The notes under the pieces: generated by a model
Database searches by the model: none
Told to the model about the DNA's origin: nothing
Seen by the model: only the letters and a program-made list of their open reading frames with translations
Program-made: the position numbers and the translations under genes
In this document: one piece after another, positions 21,961 to 28,764 of the stretch
How positions within the stretch are numbered: the stretch's first letter is position 1
Layout: every line of letters starts with the position of its first letter
Source of the DNA: a virus
IMG/VR virus record: IMGVR_UViG_3300027487_000008
Location: 1-31,736 of that record
Length of the DNA stretch: 31,736 bases
Strand: one strand, 5' to 3'

Positions 21961-22374
21961 TCAGGCTTTGTTTGCGTGCTTCACGTACTCATCTTCGCTC
22001 ATGCCGAACGTCATGCCGCGTTTCTGCAGGTCCGCAAACTCGGCCTTCAGCCCGGAATGCGGGTCGCTTTCCTGCGGTGTGACGGATGCCGCCAACACGG
22101 GATTTCGCGCAACCACCAACGCACTCAATGCGGCTTGTGTCTGCTCCACGCTGAATCCAGCATCCACGAACGCATTGAATTTGTCGCCGGCTCCAGCCAG
22201 ATCGCACAACGCTCGGATCTGTTTGCACCGCAGCCGCTCGACCTGTGCCAGGTCTGCGGTTGCCGCCTGAACCACTTCCGGCTGCACGTCGACTGCTGAC
22301 AGATCCGCAGCAGGCTGAACCGGTGCCGGTGTCTCTGATTCTACCACGTCCGGTGTCTGCGTCTCCGTAGCCAT
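21961..22374 (-). CDS. nested scaffolding protein from internal in-frame start
   Basis: Inside the protease gene an in-frame ATG at 22374 (MATETQTPD) is preceded by AAAGGAACCCCG, a good ribosome site six bases away. The product would be 137 residues: a Pro/Glu/Val-rich start and a helical end (VERLRCKQIRALCDLAG, GFSVEQTQAALSALV). This repeats the Mu I/Z and lambda C/Nu3 design, in which the scaffold is translated separately from the protease-scaffold fusion. Confidence 0.75.
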   Translation of the reverse strand: MATETQTPDVVESETPAPVQPAADLSAVDVQPEVVQAATADLAQVERLRCKQIRALCDLAGAGDKFNAFVDAGFSVEQTQAALSALVVARNPVLAASVTPQESDPHSGLKAEFADLQKRGMTFGMSEDEYVKHANKA

Positions 22375-23106
22375 CGGGGTTCCTTTCGCACTAAAATAGC
22401 GGTCCAAAAATCCTGCAATGCGTGCCCGGACCACGTCAGGCGTTGCATCAGTAAAATAGGTGTCCAGCAGTGCGGTTGCCTGTGCTGGCAGGTTCCGCAG
22501 GTCCGCATCTGCCAGACTGAACAGCCCGGTTCGCGTTGCGGCTGGCGTGTCAACCACGTCCGCCGCTCTTAGTCTCGCGAATCGCATCGGCCACCGCGCT
22601 GCCTTGCGGTCTGCCGGTGCCATGTCTGGCAATGCGTCCTGCCACTGCTGTAGATTTGATTCGTCCAGTGCCGTCGCGATGCTCACGCCGAAGGCTTCGG
22701 GATCTTGTTCGGCCATGTCCAGAACATACGTTCCCAGATCGCCCTGCGGACTCGTGAATGCCGCATCTGCAATGTGCAGATCCGCTCGAACGGTGTCGCC
22801 GTCCAATCGGAAATTCGCCCACCTGCCCAGATACGAACCCATGCCGTCATTGGACATATTCGGATGCGTGAATCGGGCTTTGATGCCGCCACGGGACGAT
22901 TGCCCGAAGTCCACCACCTGCTGCAGTGTCTGCATGTCGGCTGTCCACGGTCGCGCATCGCCTTCATTCAGGATTCCGGCCTGCATGATGGACGCGCCGT
23001 AAATGACATTGCCCTGACGGTCTACGCGCTGTGGTGCGGTGCGTGATGCGTCCGTCCGGAACATGCCTGCAGCGGGTGCTGTGTCAATTTGTGGCATTGG
23101 CTTCAT
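21961..23106 (-). CDS. prohead protease with C-terminal scaffold region
   Basis: The protein is 381 residues from ATG 23106 (MKPMPQIDT); an upstream in-frame start at 23256 would lie deep in the portal gene. Residues 30-150 form the protease part: NVIYGASIMQAG, KARFTHPN (H81 as probable catalytic His), YLGRWANFRLDGDTVRADLHI, and EAFGVSIA (S142 as probable nucleophile). After about residue 245 comes a Pro/Val/Glu-rich linker and helical scaffold-like repeats. Fusion of protease and scaffold with an internal start is known from Mu I/Z and lambda C/Nu3. It overlaps the portal gene by 23 nt. Confidence 0.83.
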   Translation of the reverse strand: MKPMPQIDTAPAAGMFRTDASRTAPQRVDRQGNVIYGASIMQAGILNEGDARPWTADMQTLQQVVDFGQSSRGGIKARFTHPNMSNDGMGSYLGRWANFRLDGDTVRADLHIADAAFTSPQGDLGTYVLDMAEQDPEAFGVSIATALDESNLQQWQDALPDMAPADRKAARWPMRFARLRAADVVDTPAATRTGLFSLADADLRNLPAQATALLDTYFTDATPDVVRARIAGFLDRYFSAKGTPMATETQTPDVVESETPAPVQPAADLSAVDVQPEVVQAATADLAQVERLRCKQIRALCDLAGAGDKFNAFVDAGFSVEQTQAALSALVVARNPVLAASVTPQESDPHSGLKAEFADLQKRGMTFGMSEDEYVKHANKA

Positions 23107-25072
23107 CCCTCGCTCGCATTTGTTTCTGAACCTTGCCGGCCCATGCCTGCCCAGGATCTCCGCCCCACAGTGCCCACGCAATCCGACCGTTTGACGGATA
23201 GCCCGGTTCACCCTGGCTGAATCCCTCGCCCTGTTTGTCAACCTCGTGACGTGCAAAGAACGAGACCATGCGGTTGATGGTGCTTGGGCTGACAGCTTTC
23301 CCGTTGCTCAAGTCCCGTGCTCTGGCAACGCCAACAGCAGTGCCACCACGCTTGTACTCGCGTCGCCATTCCAGGCCTTGGCGTGCTTCATCCCTGACGC
23401 CTTGGGGCGGTCTGAATTCGATGCCGGCATATTTCTTCGGGGTCGCCAGCATCGCAATGCGGGCATTCTGGCCCATGTCTGTCGCGTCGTCTGTGTTGTC
23501 CGTGTCGTCCTCTGTGTCCTGCGTGCCGTCCAGCCCTAACGATGCCCGATAGGCTGCCACGCGGGCTTCCATGTCGGCCTTCACCAACTGCTCACGCTCG
23601 ATCTGCTGCAAAGTCTCGTCAAAGTCCCGACCACGCGCCGCCAGTGATTCCGTCTGCGTCGTCAGACCTGCAGAGATTGCTGCAACGTCTGCCTTGACCT
23701 CTTTTTCCGGGTCAACCCACGGCCAGCCGGGTGGAATCCATTGATGCTGCAGGAAATGGTCTCTGTTTTCTTCGTAGGTGATTGCATCAACTGGCAACAA
23801 ACCTTGCATGACAGCCCTGTCAATGAATCGGCCCCAGACCTTGCGCAACACCTGTTCAATCAGACAATACTGCCAATTTTTGAACGTGATCCGGCCATCA
23901 ATCAACGCCAACCGTCCGCCGCTGAAATTGTTCGTGAACTGCTTCGCCAGCAGTTCATACGGATACCGCAAGGCAGCCGCAACGCCGTGCAAGGCCCATT
24001 CGACATACGGCCCCAGCGTCGTTCCTGGTCGTGCCGGGTCGCTGAACTGGACGCCTTCACCATCGGCCAGATATTGAATGGTGCCGGGTGCCAAATCCTC
24101 AAGACTGCTGCGCCCAGCCAATCGGCCAGACTGTGCCATCGTTGTAGGATCTGTGACACCCGTAATAAACGCCCCGTAACATGCTGCCACCTGCTCGGCC
24201 ACAAGGTGCGCGTGAACGAAGTCCTTCAGATCCTTTAGCTTGCCCATTGCAGGGGACAGCCACGGGACGCCTCGCAATTGCCCAGGCGTCAGTTCTTCGT
24301 AGCAGTGCAGCAGGTCCACCAAACTTACTTCGTCCTCTTTCACGTCCACCTGCCATGAATCGTACGGCAGGCTGCGTCGAACGAACGCCGCAATCGGCTT
24401 GTTATTATTGTCCAGTCTCAAACCCAGTCGCCGGCGTTCGTTTGCCTGCATCCGGCTGTACGTGATGACCGGAATTCTGGACGGGCTGATGACTTGCACC
24501 GTCAACGTAACGGGCTTTTCCGGATTCGCATCGTCGGCCATGTGTAGCCACGATTCGCCGTAAATCGCGTTGCACCGTTCCAGCATTCGCTGCTTCGCGA
24601 AAAACTGCTCGGATTCTGCCCACTTGGCAAAGTACCACTCCGACATTACGCGGAATTCCTCCGCCTGTCGCGGTGTCAGAATTCCACGCTCAGCCTGCAC
24701 TCGGCACTGCGGACGAATGCCGGTCCCAATGACGTTGTCCACACGTCCGTTAATTGCTGACGCCGCAAACACGTCGTTCCGATACAGATCGTTGGCGCGG
24801 TCGATCAACCGCTCCAGTTCGTCCTGCAGCTGGTCGTTGCTGGTGTTCTTCGGGGTGATCCAGTTTTCCCCGCGTAGACGATCGTTGCCCGCCGCTTCGT
24901 AGGCTGCGAAATTGTCAGCAGCCCGTGCCGCCAGCATCATCCGCAATTCATGGTCAACACGCGCCTTCACCCGGCCTGCAGCCCAGCGCGGGGAGACTCG
25001 CTGAATGACGGAATCCAGCCGCGTGTACTGTGCAGCGGACTTCACGCGGTCGGCATAGTTTGGCTGGCTCAT
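23084..25072 (-). CDS. portal protein, lambda GpB family, with extra C-terminal domain
   Basis: The 662-residue protein shows the lambda-portal pattern: NDRLRGENW, NDVFAASAINGRVDNVIGTGIRP near residue 110, LTVQVISPSRIP, LHCYEELTPGQLRGVPWLSPA, and a PGTTLGPYVEWALHGVAAALRYPYELLAKQF region. The core ends near 545 after coiled-coil heptads and an Asp/Thr linker. Residues 548-662 form a separate domain (VGVARARDLSNG, RMVSFFARHEVDKQGEG, GRIAWALWGGDPG) that ordinary portals lack. The start overlaps the gpW-like stop by ATGA. Confidence 0.93.
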   Translation of the reverse strand: MSQPNYADRVKSAAQYTRLDSVIQRVSPRWAAGRVKARVDHELRMMLAARAADNFAAYEAAGNDRLRGENWITPKNTSNDQLQDELERLIDRANDLYRNDVFAASAINGRVDNVIGTGIRPQCRVQAERGILTPRQAEEFRVMSEWYFAKWAESEQFFAKQRMLERCNAIYGESWLHMADDANPEKPVTLTVQVISPSRIPVITYSRMQANERRRLGLRLDNNNKPIAAFVRRSLPYDSWQVDVKEDEVSLVDLLHCYEELTPGQLRGVPWLSPAMGKLKDLKDFVHAHLVAEQVAACYGAFITGVTDPTTMAQSGRLAGRSSLEDLAPGTIQYLADGEGVQFSDPARPGTTLGPYVEWALHGVAAALRYPYELLAKQFTNNFSGGRLALIDGRITFKNWQYCLIEQVLRKVWGRFIDRAVMQGLLPVDAITYEENRDHFLQHQWIPPGWPWVDPEKEVKADVAAISAGLTTQTESLAARGRDFDETLQQIEREQLVKADMEARVAAYRASLGLDGTQDTEDDTDNTDDATDMGQNARIAMLATPKKYAGIEFRPPQGVRDEARQGLEWRREYKRGGTAVGVARARDLSNGKAVSPSTINRMVSFFARHEVDKQGEGFSQGEPGYPSNGRIAWALWGGDPGQAWAGKVQKQMRARDEANATN

Positions 25073-25302
25073 TGGCTGAACCTCACCAGATTACGAGCGC
25101 CATGAATGCCGCCGCTCGCCTGTCGCCGCAGATCGGCTATGCGTGCGTCCAATTCCGCCAGCCATTCCGAAGTCGGCTCCTTCTGGACCATTTGCCCGTC
25201 CAGCGTGTACGCAACCACCGGCGCACCACCCAACAAAGCCGATTCGACTTTGTCGCGGATGCCTTCGTAGAGTGCCAATCGTTCGGTTGCGGATCGTGCC
25301 AT
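25069..25302 (-). CDS. gpW-like head-tail joining protein
   Basis: The 77-residue protein matches gpW in size and pattern: an N-terminal helix (RLALYEGIRDKVESALLGG), a beta hairpin (VVAYTLDGQMVQKEP), and a second helix (EWLAELDARIADLRRQAS). In lambda, W lies between terminase and portal, as here, and the protein stabilises the filled head and makes the tail-binding site. It overlaps the portal start by ATGA. The 59-base gap upstream of it holds no gene. Confidence 0.83.
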   Translation of the reverse strand: MARSATERLALYEGIRDKVESALLGGAPVVAYTLDGQMVQKEPTSEWLAELDARIADLRRQASGGIHGARNLVRFSQ

Positions 25303-25361
25303 GCTCGCACAATCGCAGACGCTTGCGCTGTTGTCGCCTGTGGTCTACCAAAACACTGGTA

Positions 25362-25559
25362 TCAACTGCCCGAAATCACCGTCTTAAACCTATTGCCACA
25401 CGAACAGGCCCGGTGCTGAATTCGCACGCCGTCTGTCTCGTGGCTGCAGTAGGCCGTCGCGAATTTGCCGCATGACGGACACATGCCGAACCCCGGAACA
25501 GCGTGCCGCGGTGTGTATTCTCGCCGTTCTGTGTATGCGGGGCTTTTTGGCGGTTTCAT
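25362..25559 (-). CDS. small Ogr/Delta- or Com-like zinc-finger protein
   Basis: The 65-residue protein has C27-x2-C30, C38, and C52-x1-C54 around HETDGVRIQHRA. The spacing is close to Ogr/Delta late-gene activators and Mu Com-type zinc fingers. In P2, Ogr activates late promoters; in Mu, Com activates translation of mom. Its place inside the packaging module, with an ATGA overlap to the large terminase, is unusual for either. A regulatory or packaging-accessory role is possible. Confidence 0.68.
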   Translation of the reverse strand: MKPPKSPAYTERREYTPRHAVPGFGMCPSCGKFATAYCSHETDGVRIQHRACSCGNRFKTVISGS

Positions 25560-27583
25560 CGCAGATTCCTCACGAATTTCTGTGCTTTTTTACCCGAAAT
25601 CACGCCTTTTGCAGCCTGAATTTCCGCCTGCCGCTGCCTCTGAGATTCTACCGTGTCGCTGTCGTAACGCAAAATCGACAGCCCGACAAACGACAGATAC
25701 GCCGCGTCCAGCAGGTGGTTGCGCGTGAATGTCTGCTGCCACTTCGTCACAGATCCTTTGCCGACCTCAAACGCTGTGACCTCGCGTTCTGCGGTCAACT
25801 GTTTGGCCAATTCAATGCGGTGCTCTGGCTGATCAGTCGCCGGCAGCAACAATGCCTGCGGAGATTCAACGGGAACGCTCAACGCCTGATGTACTCTACG
25901 CTTCCACAGGTCCGCGTTGTTCTGGTATTCGCGATAACGTCCGGCAGATCCGGTGCACAGCACGTCATGCCAGCCCTCACCTAGTTTCACCGTGATTTTT
26001 GAGCGGTCCCGCGGTGCGTTGTAAACCTGCCCGAGGTGCTGCTTGAATCCAAAACCCTTGCTGGTGTTCCACAGGCTGTGTTGAGCGGCTTCCTCGCGGA
26101 TGATGTCGGTCTCCCAACCGGCGTCAATCAGAACAATGTCTGCCGACCGATTGCCGCTATCGGATTGCCACCCCGAATCGAACTTTTCCTGCAGCAGTCG
26201 GATAGCCTGCCGAAGTGCGGTTTTCAGGTCCGCCAGATCTCGCTGCACTGGCTCGAAACCGTAATCAATACAGATCGGCTGTCCGTCCCGCTGCTCCGCC
26301 GTGACGAACCAATCCAGTTGTGCCGCTCGCACGTCCACGCCTGCAGCAATGCGAACAGTCTCCGGCGGGATCTGTCCACGCCGGTAATCGCTCTGGCGGT
26401 GCATGATCGTCCGGAAGTCCAGCGGTTCGACGGCCTGCTCCTTCGGCTGTGCCGGAAGTGCCCACGTCCACTGCAGCAACTCCCGCTCACTGTTGTCCGC
26501 GTCGATTTCTCGCTTTCCTCGCCATTCATCGGCCCCGACAATTGCCGCAGTCACAAACGTATTTGTGGCTGCCGAGTATCTGAACCCCATTGTTTTTGTT
26601 GCCGGTATGTCGCCGGTGACAATGCCGGCGGAATCAATGTGCTGCCCGCGGTGTCGGAGTTTTGCACGCTGAAGCATCTCCCGCCGCTTCGCATCATCGA
26701 ACAGCCACCCGCATAACGGACAGGCCCATCGGCTGTTGGCTTCCGCTTCTGCCTCTGACTGTGCCTCTTGCCAGCCGTGAAGGTGCTCACGACTCGGACA
26801 CACGTAATCTCCGCAGGAGTCGCACGGGAAAACCACCTCGCCCGCGGTCCCGTTCTGGTACTCCTGCCAGATCCGGCCATCCTCGACGGTCACAGTTGAT
26901 TCCAGGTAAATCCTCGCCTGCCCGCTCGCTCGGTATGCTCGAACGCGACCCTCCATCTGCTTCAGCTTAGTGGCTTCGTCAGACTTGCCACCGACTTCAT
27001 CGAGATGTGACACCTCAGTCACCACCAGCACAGGCCCGGTAAAGCCGGCGCGCTTTTCGTCACCACCGCCCGCTGTAATGAATTTCAGGTTGGCCCCGTT
27101 TGTAAACTGGATCAGCTCCGGAGTGCTGCCACGGCTGCCGGCTCCTCTCCGCGGCAGAAATCGCGCGTATTGGCTGGCCTCGATTGCCGGTTTGATGTCC
27201 AGCTGCCATTTGTCGTTTGCCATCTCCATTGACGGCAAGCCGAACAGCACTGTTTGCTGTCGCTCAAACAAGTGATAGAGAATCGGAACCACAACGAACG
27301 CCAACGTCTTGCCTGACTGCTGCGGACCCGTGCACGCAAACCGGAAGAAATTGCCAGCGTCCACGGCGTCGAAAAACAGCCCATGCGCCGGCTGTCTGTT
27401 GCACCGAAATCGCTGTCCCTGAAACGGCCCATCAGGCAGGATGATTTCGGATTCAGCGAACTGGCGAAGGCTCCGAAATGGTCGGATGATCACATGCCGC
27501 CGGAAAATGTCAGCCAACGCTCGCCGGCTCGTTTTCGCGTATTCCGTCCACGGTATCGTATTCGGCGGTGTCTGCATGTGCAT
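25556..27583 (-). CDS. terminase large subunit, lambda GpA family
   Basis: The 675-residue protein follows the GpA plan. The ATPase part has Walker A TGPQQSGKT (85-93) and a Walker B-like VLVVTEVSHLDE, in which T189 replaces the usual Asp before E190. A zinc-ribbon-like insert (C254, C257, C262, C288, C291) separates it from the nuclease part, which has AAGVDVRAAQLDWFV, VLIDAGWETDIIREE and HLLDAAYLS. The enzyme cuts concatemers and pumps DNA into proheads through the portal. It overlaps the small subunit by 74 nt. The start is ATG 27583, with a second ATG two codons on. Confidence 0.95.
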   Translation of the reverse strand: MHMQTPPNTIPWTEYAKTSRRALADIFRRHVIIRPFRSLRQFAESEIILPDGPFQGQRFRCNRQPAHGLFFDAVDAGNFFRFACTGPQQSGKTLAFVVVPILYHLFERQQTVLFGLPSMEMANDKWQLDIKPAIEASQYARFLPRRGAGSRGSTPELIQFTNGANLKFITAGGGDEKRAGFTGPVLVVTEVSHLDEVGGKSDEATKLKQMEGRVRAYRASGQARIYLESTVTVEDGRIWQEYQNGTAGEVVFPCDSCGDYVCPSREHLHGWQEAQSEAEAEANSRWACPLCGWLFDDAKRREMLQRAKLRHRGQHIDSAGIVTGDIPATKTMGFRYSAATNTFVTAAIVGADEWRGKREIDADNSERELLQWTWALPAQPKEQAVEPLDFRTIMHRQSDYRRGQIPPETVRIAAGVDVRAAQLDWFVTAEQRDGQPICIDYGFEPVQRDLADLKTALRQAIRLLQEKFDSGWQSDSGNRSADIVLIDAGWETDIIREEAAQHSLWNTSKGFGFKQHLGQVYNAPRDRSKITVKLGEGWHDVLCTGSAGRYREYQNNADLWKRRVHQALSVPVESPQALLLPATDQPEHRIELAKQLTAEREVTAFEVGKGSVTKWQQTFTRNHLLDAAYLSFVGLSILRYDSDTVESQRQRQAEIQAAKGVISGKKAQKFVRNLR

Positions 27584-28028
27584 ATGCGTTGTCCAATCCC
27601 CGCAGGACTTCGGCGTTCGCCTCCTCCAGCATTTCCCACACGTCGTTGTTGCCCATTCGCTTCACGTGCTCGGCCAGTCGCCTGTACGGTCCCAGAATGG
27701 CCTGAACAGCCTCCTCAAAATCATTCAGCCTGACAATCTGCTGCCGCTGCTCCGCCAGTTTGATTTCTTCGATCTGTGCCTTGGCCATCCGGTACCGCTC
27801 AAGACCTTCCGACTCTGACCCCACCAGCATTTCGTCGCCGTTTGCCGGACTTGGTGCCGTGCCCTCGGTCCTGTTGTTCCACCACAGCACACCAGCATAA
27901 ATCTCGACCGTGTTGTCCTTATCGAATGGCGGGAAGGTTGGATCGTGTTTGCATTTGGTCAAGGCCGGGGAGCTGCAGCCGAGAATTCTGGCCAACTCAG
28001 ACTGGTTGCAGCGTTTTCGGTATCCCAT
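27510..28028 (-). CDS. terminase small subunit (Nu1-like)
   Basis: The 172-residue protein has an N-terminal winged-helix-like DNA-binding segment (NQSELARILGCSSPALTKCK, residues 8-27), a linker, then a helical region (RYRMAKAQIEEIKLAEQRQQIVRLNDFEEAV), typical of lambda Nu1 and related small terminases. It binds the packaging site and brings in the large subunit. The candidate site with tandem hairpin repeats lies 90-161 bases upstream of the start. ATG 28028 has no strong ribosome site. Confidence 0.85.
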   Translation of the reverse strand: MGYRKRCNQSELARILGCSSPALTKCKHDPTFPPFDKDNTVEIYAGVLWWNNRTEGTAPSPANGDEMLVGSESEGLERYRMAKAQIEEIKLAEQRQQIVRLNDFEEAVQAILGPYRRLAEHVKRMGNNDVWEMLEEANAEVLRGLDNAYAHADTAEYDTVDGIRENEPASVG

Positions 28029-28100
28029 GCGTTGTAATAACCCAGTTCAAAACCCAAAAACACAAAAATTCAGGGATGGTGAAACACCGCACGGCCCAAA

Positions 28101-28113
28101 CCCCCTAGGGAGG
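28101..28113. other. CCCTAGGG palindrome near terminase, candidate cut-site element
   Basis: CCCCCTAGGGAGG contains a perfect 8 bp palindrome. It is flanked by the small terminase start on one side and tandem hairpin repeats on the other. In cos phages the cut site and binding repeats have this kind of arrangement. No cleavage data are available from sequence alone. Confidence 0.3.
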
Positions 28114-28117
28114 ACCC

Positions 28118-28189
28118 GTTTCTCATTTTTGAGAAACCTGCCAAAATGGCAGGTTTTCTCATTTGTGAGAAAACCTGCCATTGTGGCAG
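28118..28189. repeat. tandem 35-37 bp repeats with overlapping hairpins (cos/pac candidate)
   Basis: Two tandem units (28118-28152 and 28153-28189) each read GTTTtCTCATTTnTGAGAAAaCCTGCCAnnnTGGCAG. Four inverted repeats result: 8 bp stem 28118-28137, 10 bp stem 28134-28156, 17 bp stem with TTTG loop 28145-28182, and 6 bp stem 28175-28189. Neighbours overlap, so they compete in RNA or cruciform form. The site lies in the 164-base gap just before the small terminase gene, where packaging sites are usual. The 17 bp stem followed by TTTT on the minus strand could also end transcription. Confidence 0.75.
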
Positions 28190-28192
28190 CCA

Positions 28193-28555
28193 TTACACTG
28201 TTGCCACTTTGATCTTGACCCGCGCCTGCTCAGTGCCTGCCACCGTCGTGAATGTGATCCTCAATGTGGTCGTTTGTTCGTCATCATCGCTCCCCGCTGT
28301 CCCTCCGGACAACGTGAAACTGATCCCGGTGTTCGCCTCGATCGTCACGGGGTTTCCGTATTGGTCATAGTCGCTAGTGTCAGCTGATAACACGGTCGCT
28401 CCGCTGATTGTCAGGGATGCGTCAGGGCTGGTCACGCTGGTAACGCCTGTGATCGTCCGGCCCTTGATTGCTTCCCCCAAATCCACGTAATATGTTTTGG
28501 ATTCGCCGGTGTAATGCAGCAGCACTTGCCCATCAATGCAACACGTCATCTCCAC
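28193..28555 (-). CDS. small beta-sandwich tail/fibre-associated protein
   Basis: The 120-residue protein is rich in Thr, Ser and Val. Its pattern (ESKTYYVDLGEAIKGRTITGV, SLTISGATVL, TGISFTLSGGTAG, TTTLRITFTTVAGTEQ) resembles small Ig-like phage proteins that connect fibres to tails or decorate capsids. The start ATG 28555 overlaps the previous gene by 10 bases. It is the last gene before the hairpin repeat region. Assignment is by pattern and position. Confidence 0.7.
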   Translation of the reverse strand: MEMTCCIDGQVLLHYTGESKTYYVDLGEAIKGRTITGVTSVTSPDASLTISGATVLSADTSDYDQYGNPVTIEANTGISFTLSGGTAGSDDDEQTTTLRITFTTVAGTEQARVKIKVATV

Positions 28556-28764
28556 GGCCCTCCATTCACGATTCTGCCTCTGTGCTCAATGGTCGCTGTC
28601 CTGCTCCGCGTCCCCAGTGTTGCCACCCTCGTTCTGTATTCGACTGCCACACCGTCACGGGCTGGCTGTGGTGACGGCGTAACGCCAGAATCAGCAAGCG
28701 CCCTTCCAGCCGCCCTCCAACCCTGCTGTGCAAACCCCCTGAATATGAATCGTCCTGTGCTCAT
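28546..28764 (-). CDS. small hypothetical protein
   Basis: The 72-residue basic protein starts in an ATGA overlap with the repeat-rich tail gene and overlaps the next gene by 10 bases. It has an Arg/Gly-rich N-terminus (STGRFIFRGFAQQGWRAAGRAL) and short strands (VAVEYRTRVATLG). No family recognised. The coupling supports it as a real gene. Confidence 0.57.
   Translation of the reverse strand: MSTGRFIFRGFAQQGWRAAGRALADSGVTPSPQPARDGVAVEYRTRVATLGTRSRTATIEHRGRIVNGGPWR

Noticed and set aside
23106-23256. Longer start of the protease gene at 23256
   Set aside because: It would overlap the portal gene by 170 bases and adds an Arg-rich stretch unlike the family; ATG 23106 follows a GAGCGAGGG site.
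28193-28199. Hairpin repeats at 28118-28189 as a CRISPR array
   Set aside because: There are only two tandem units with no spacers between them, and each unit contains its own palindromes.
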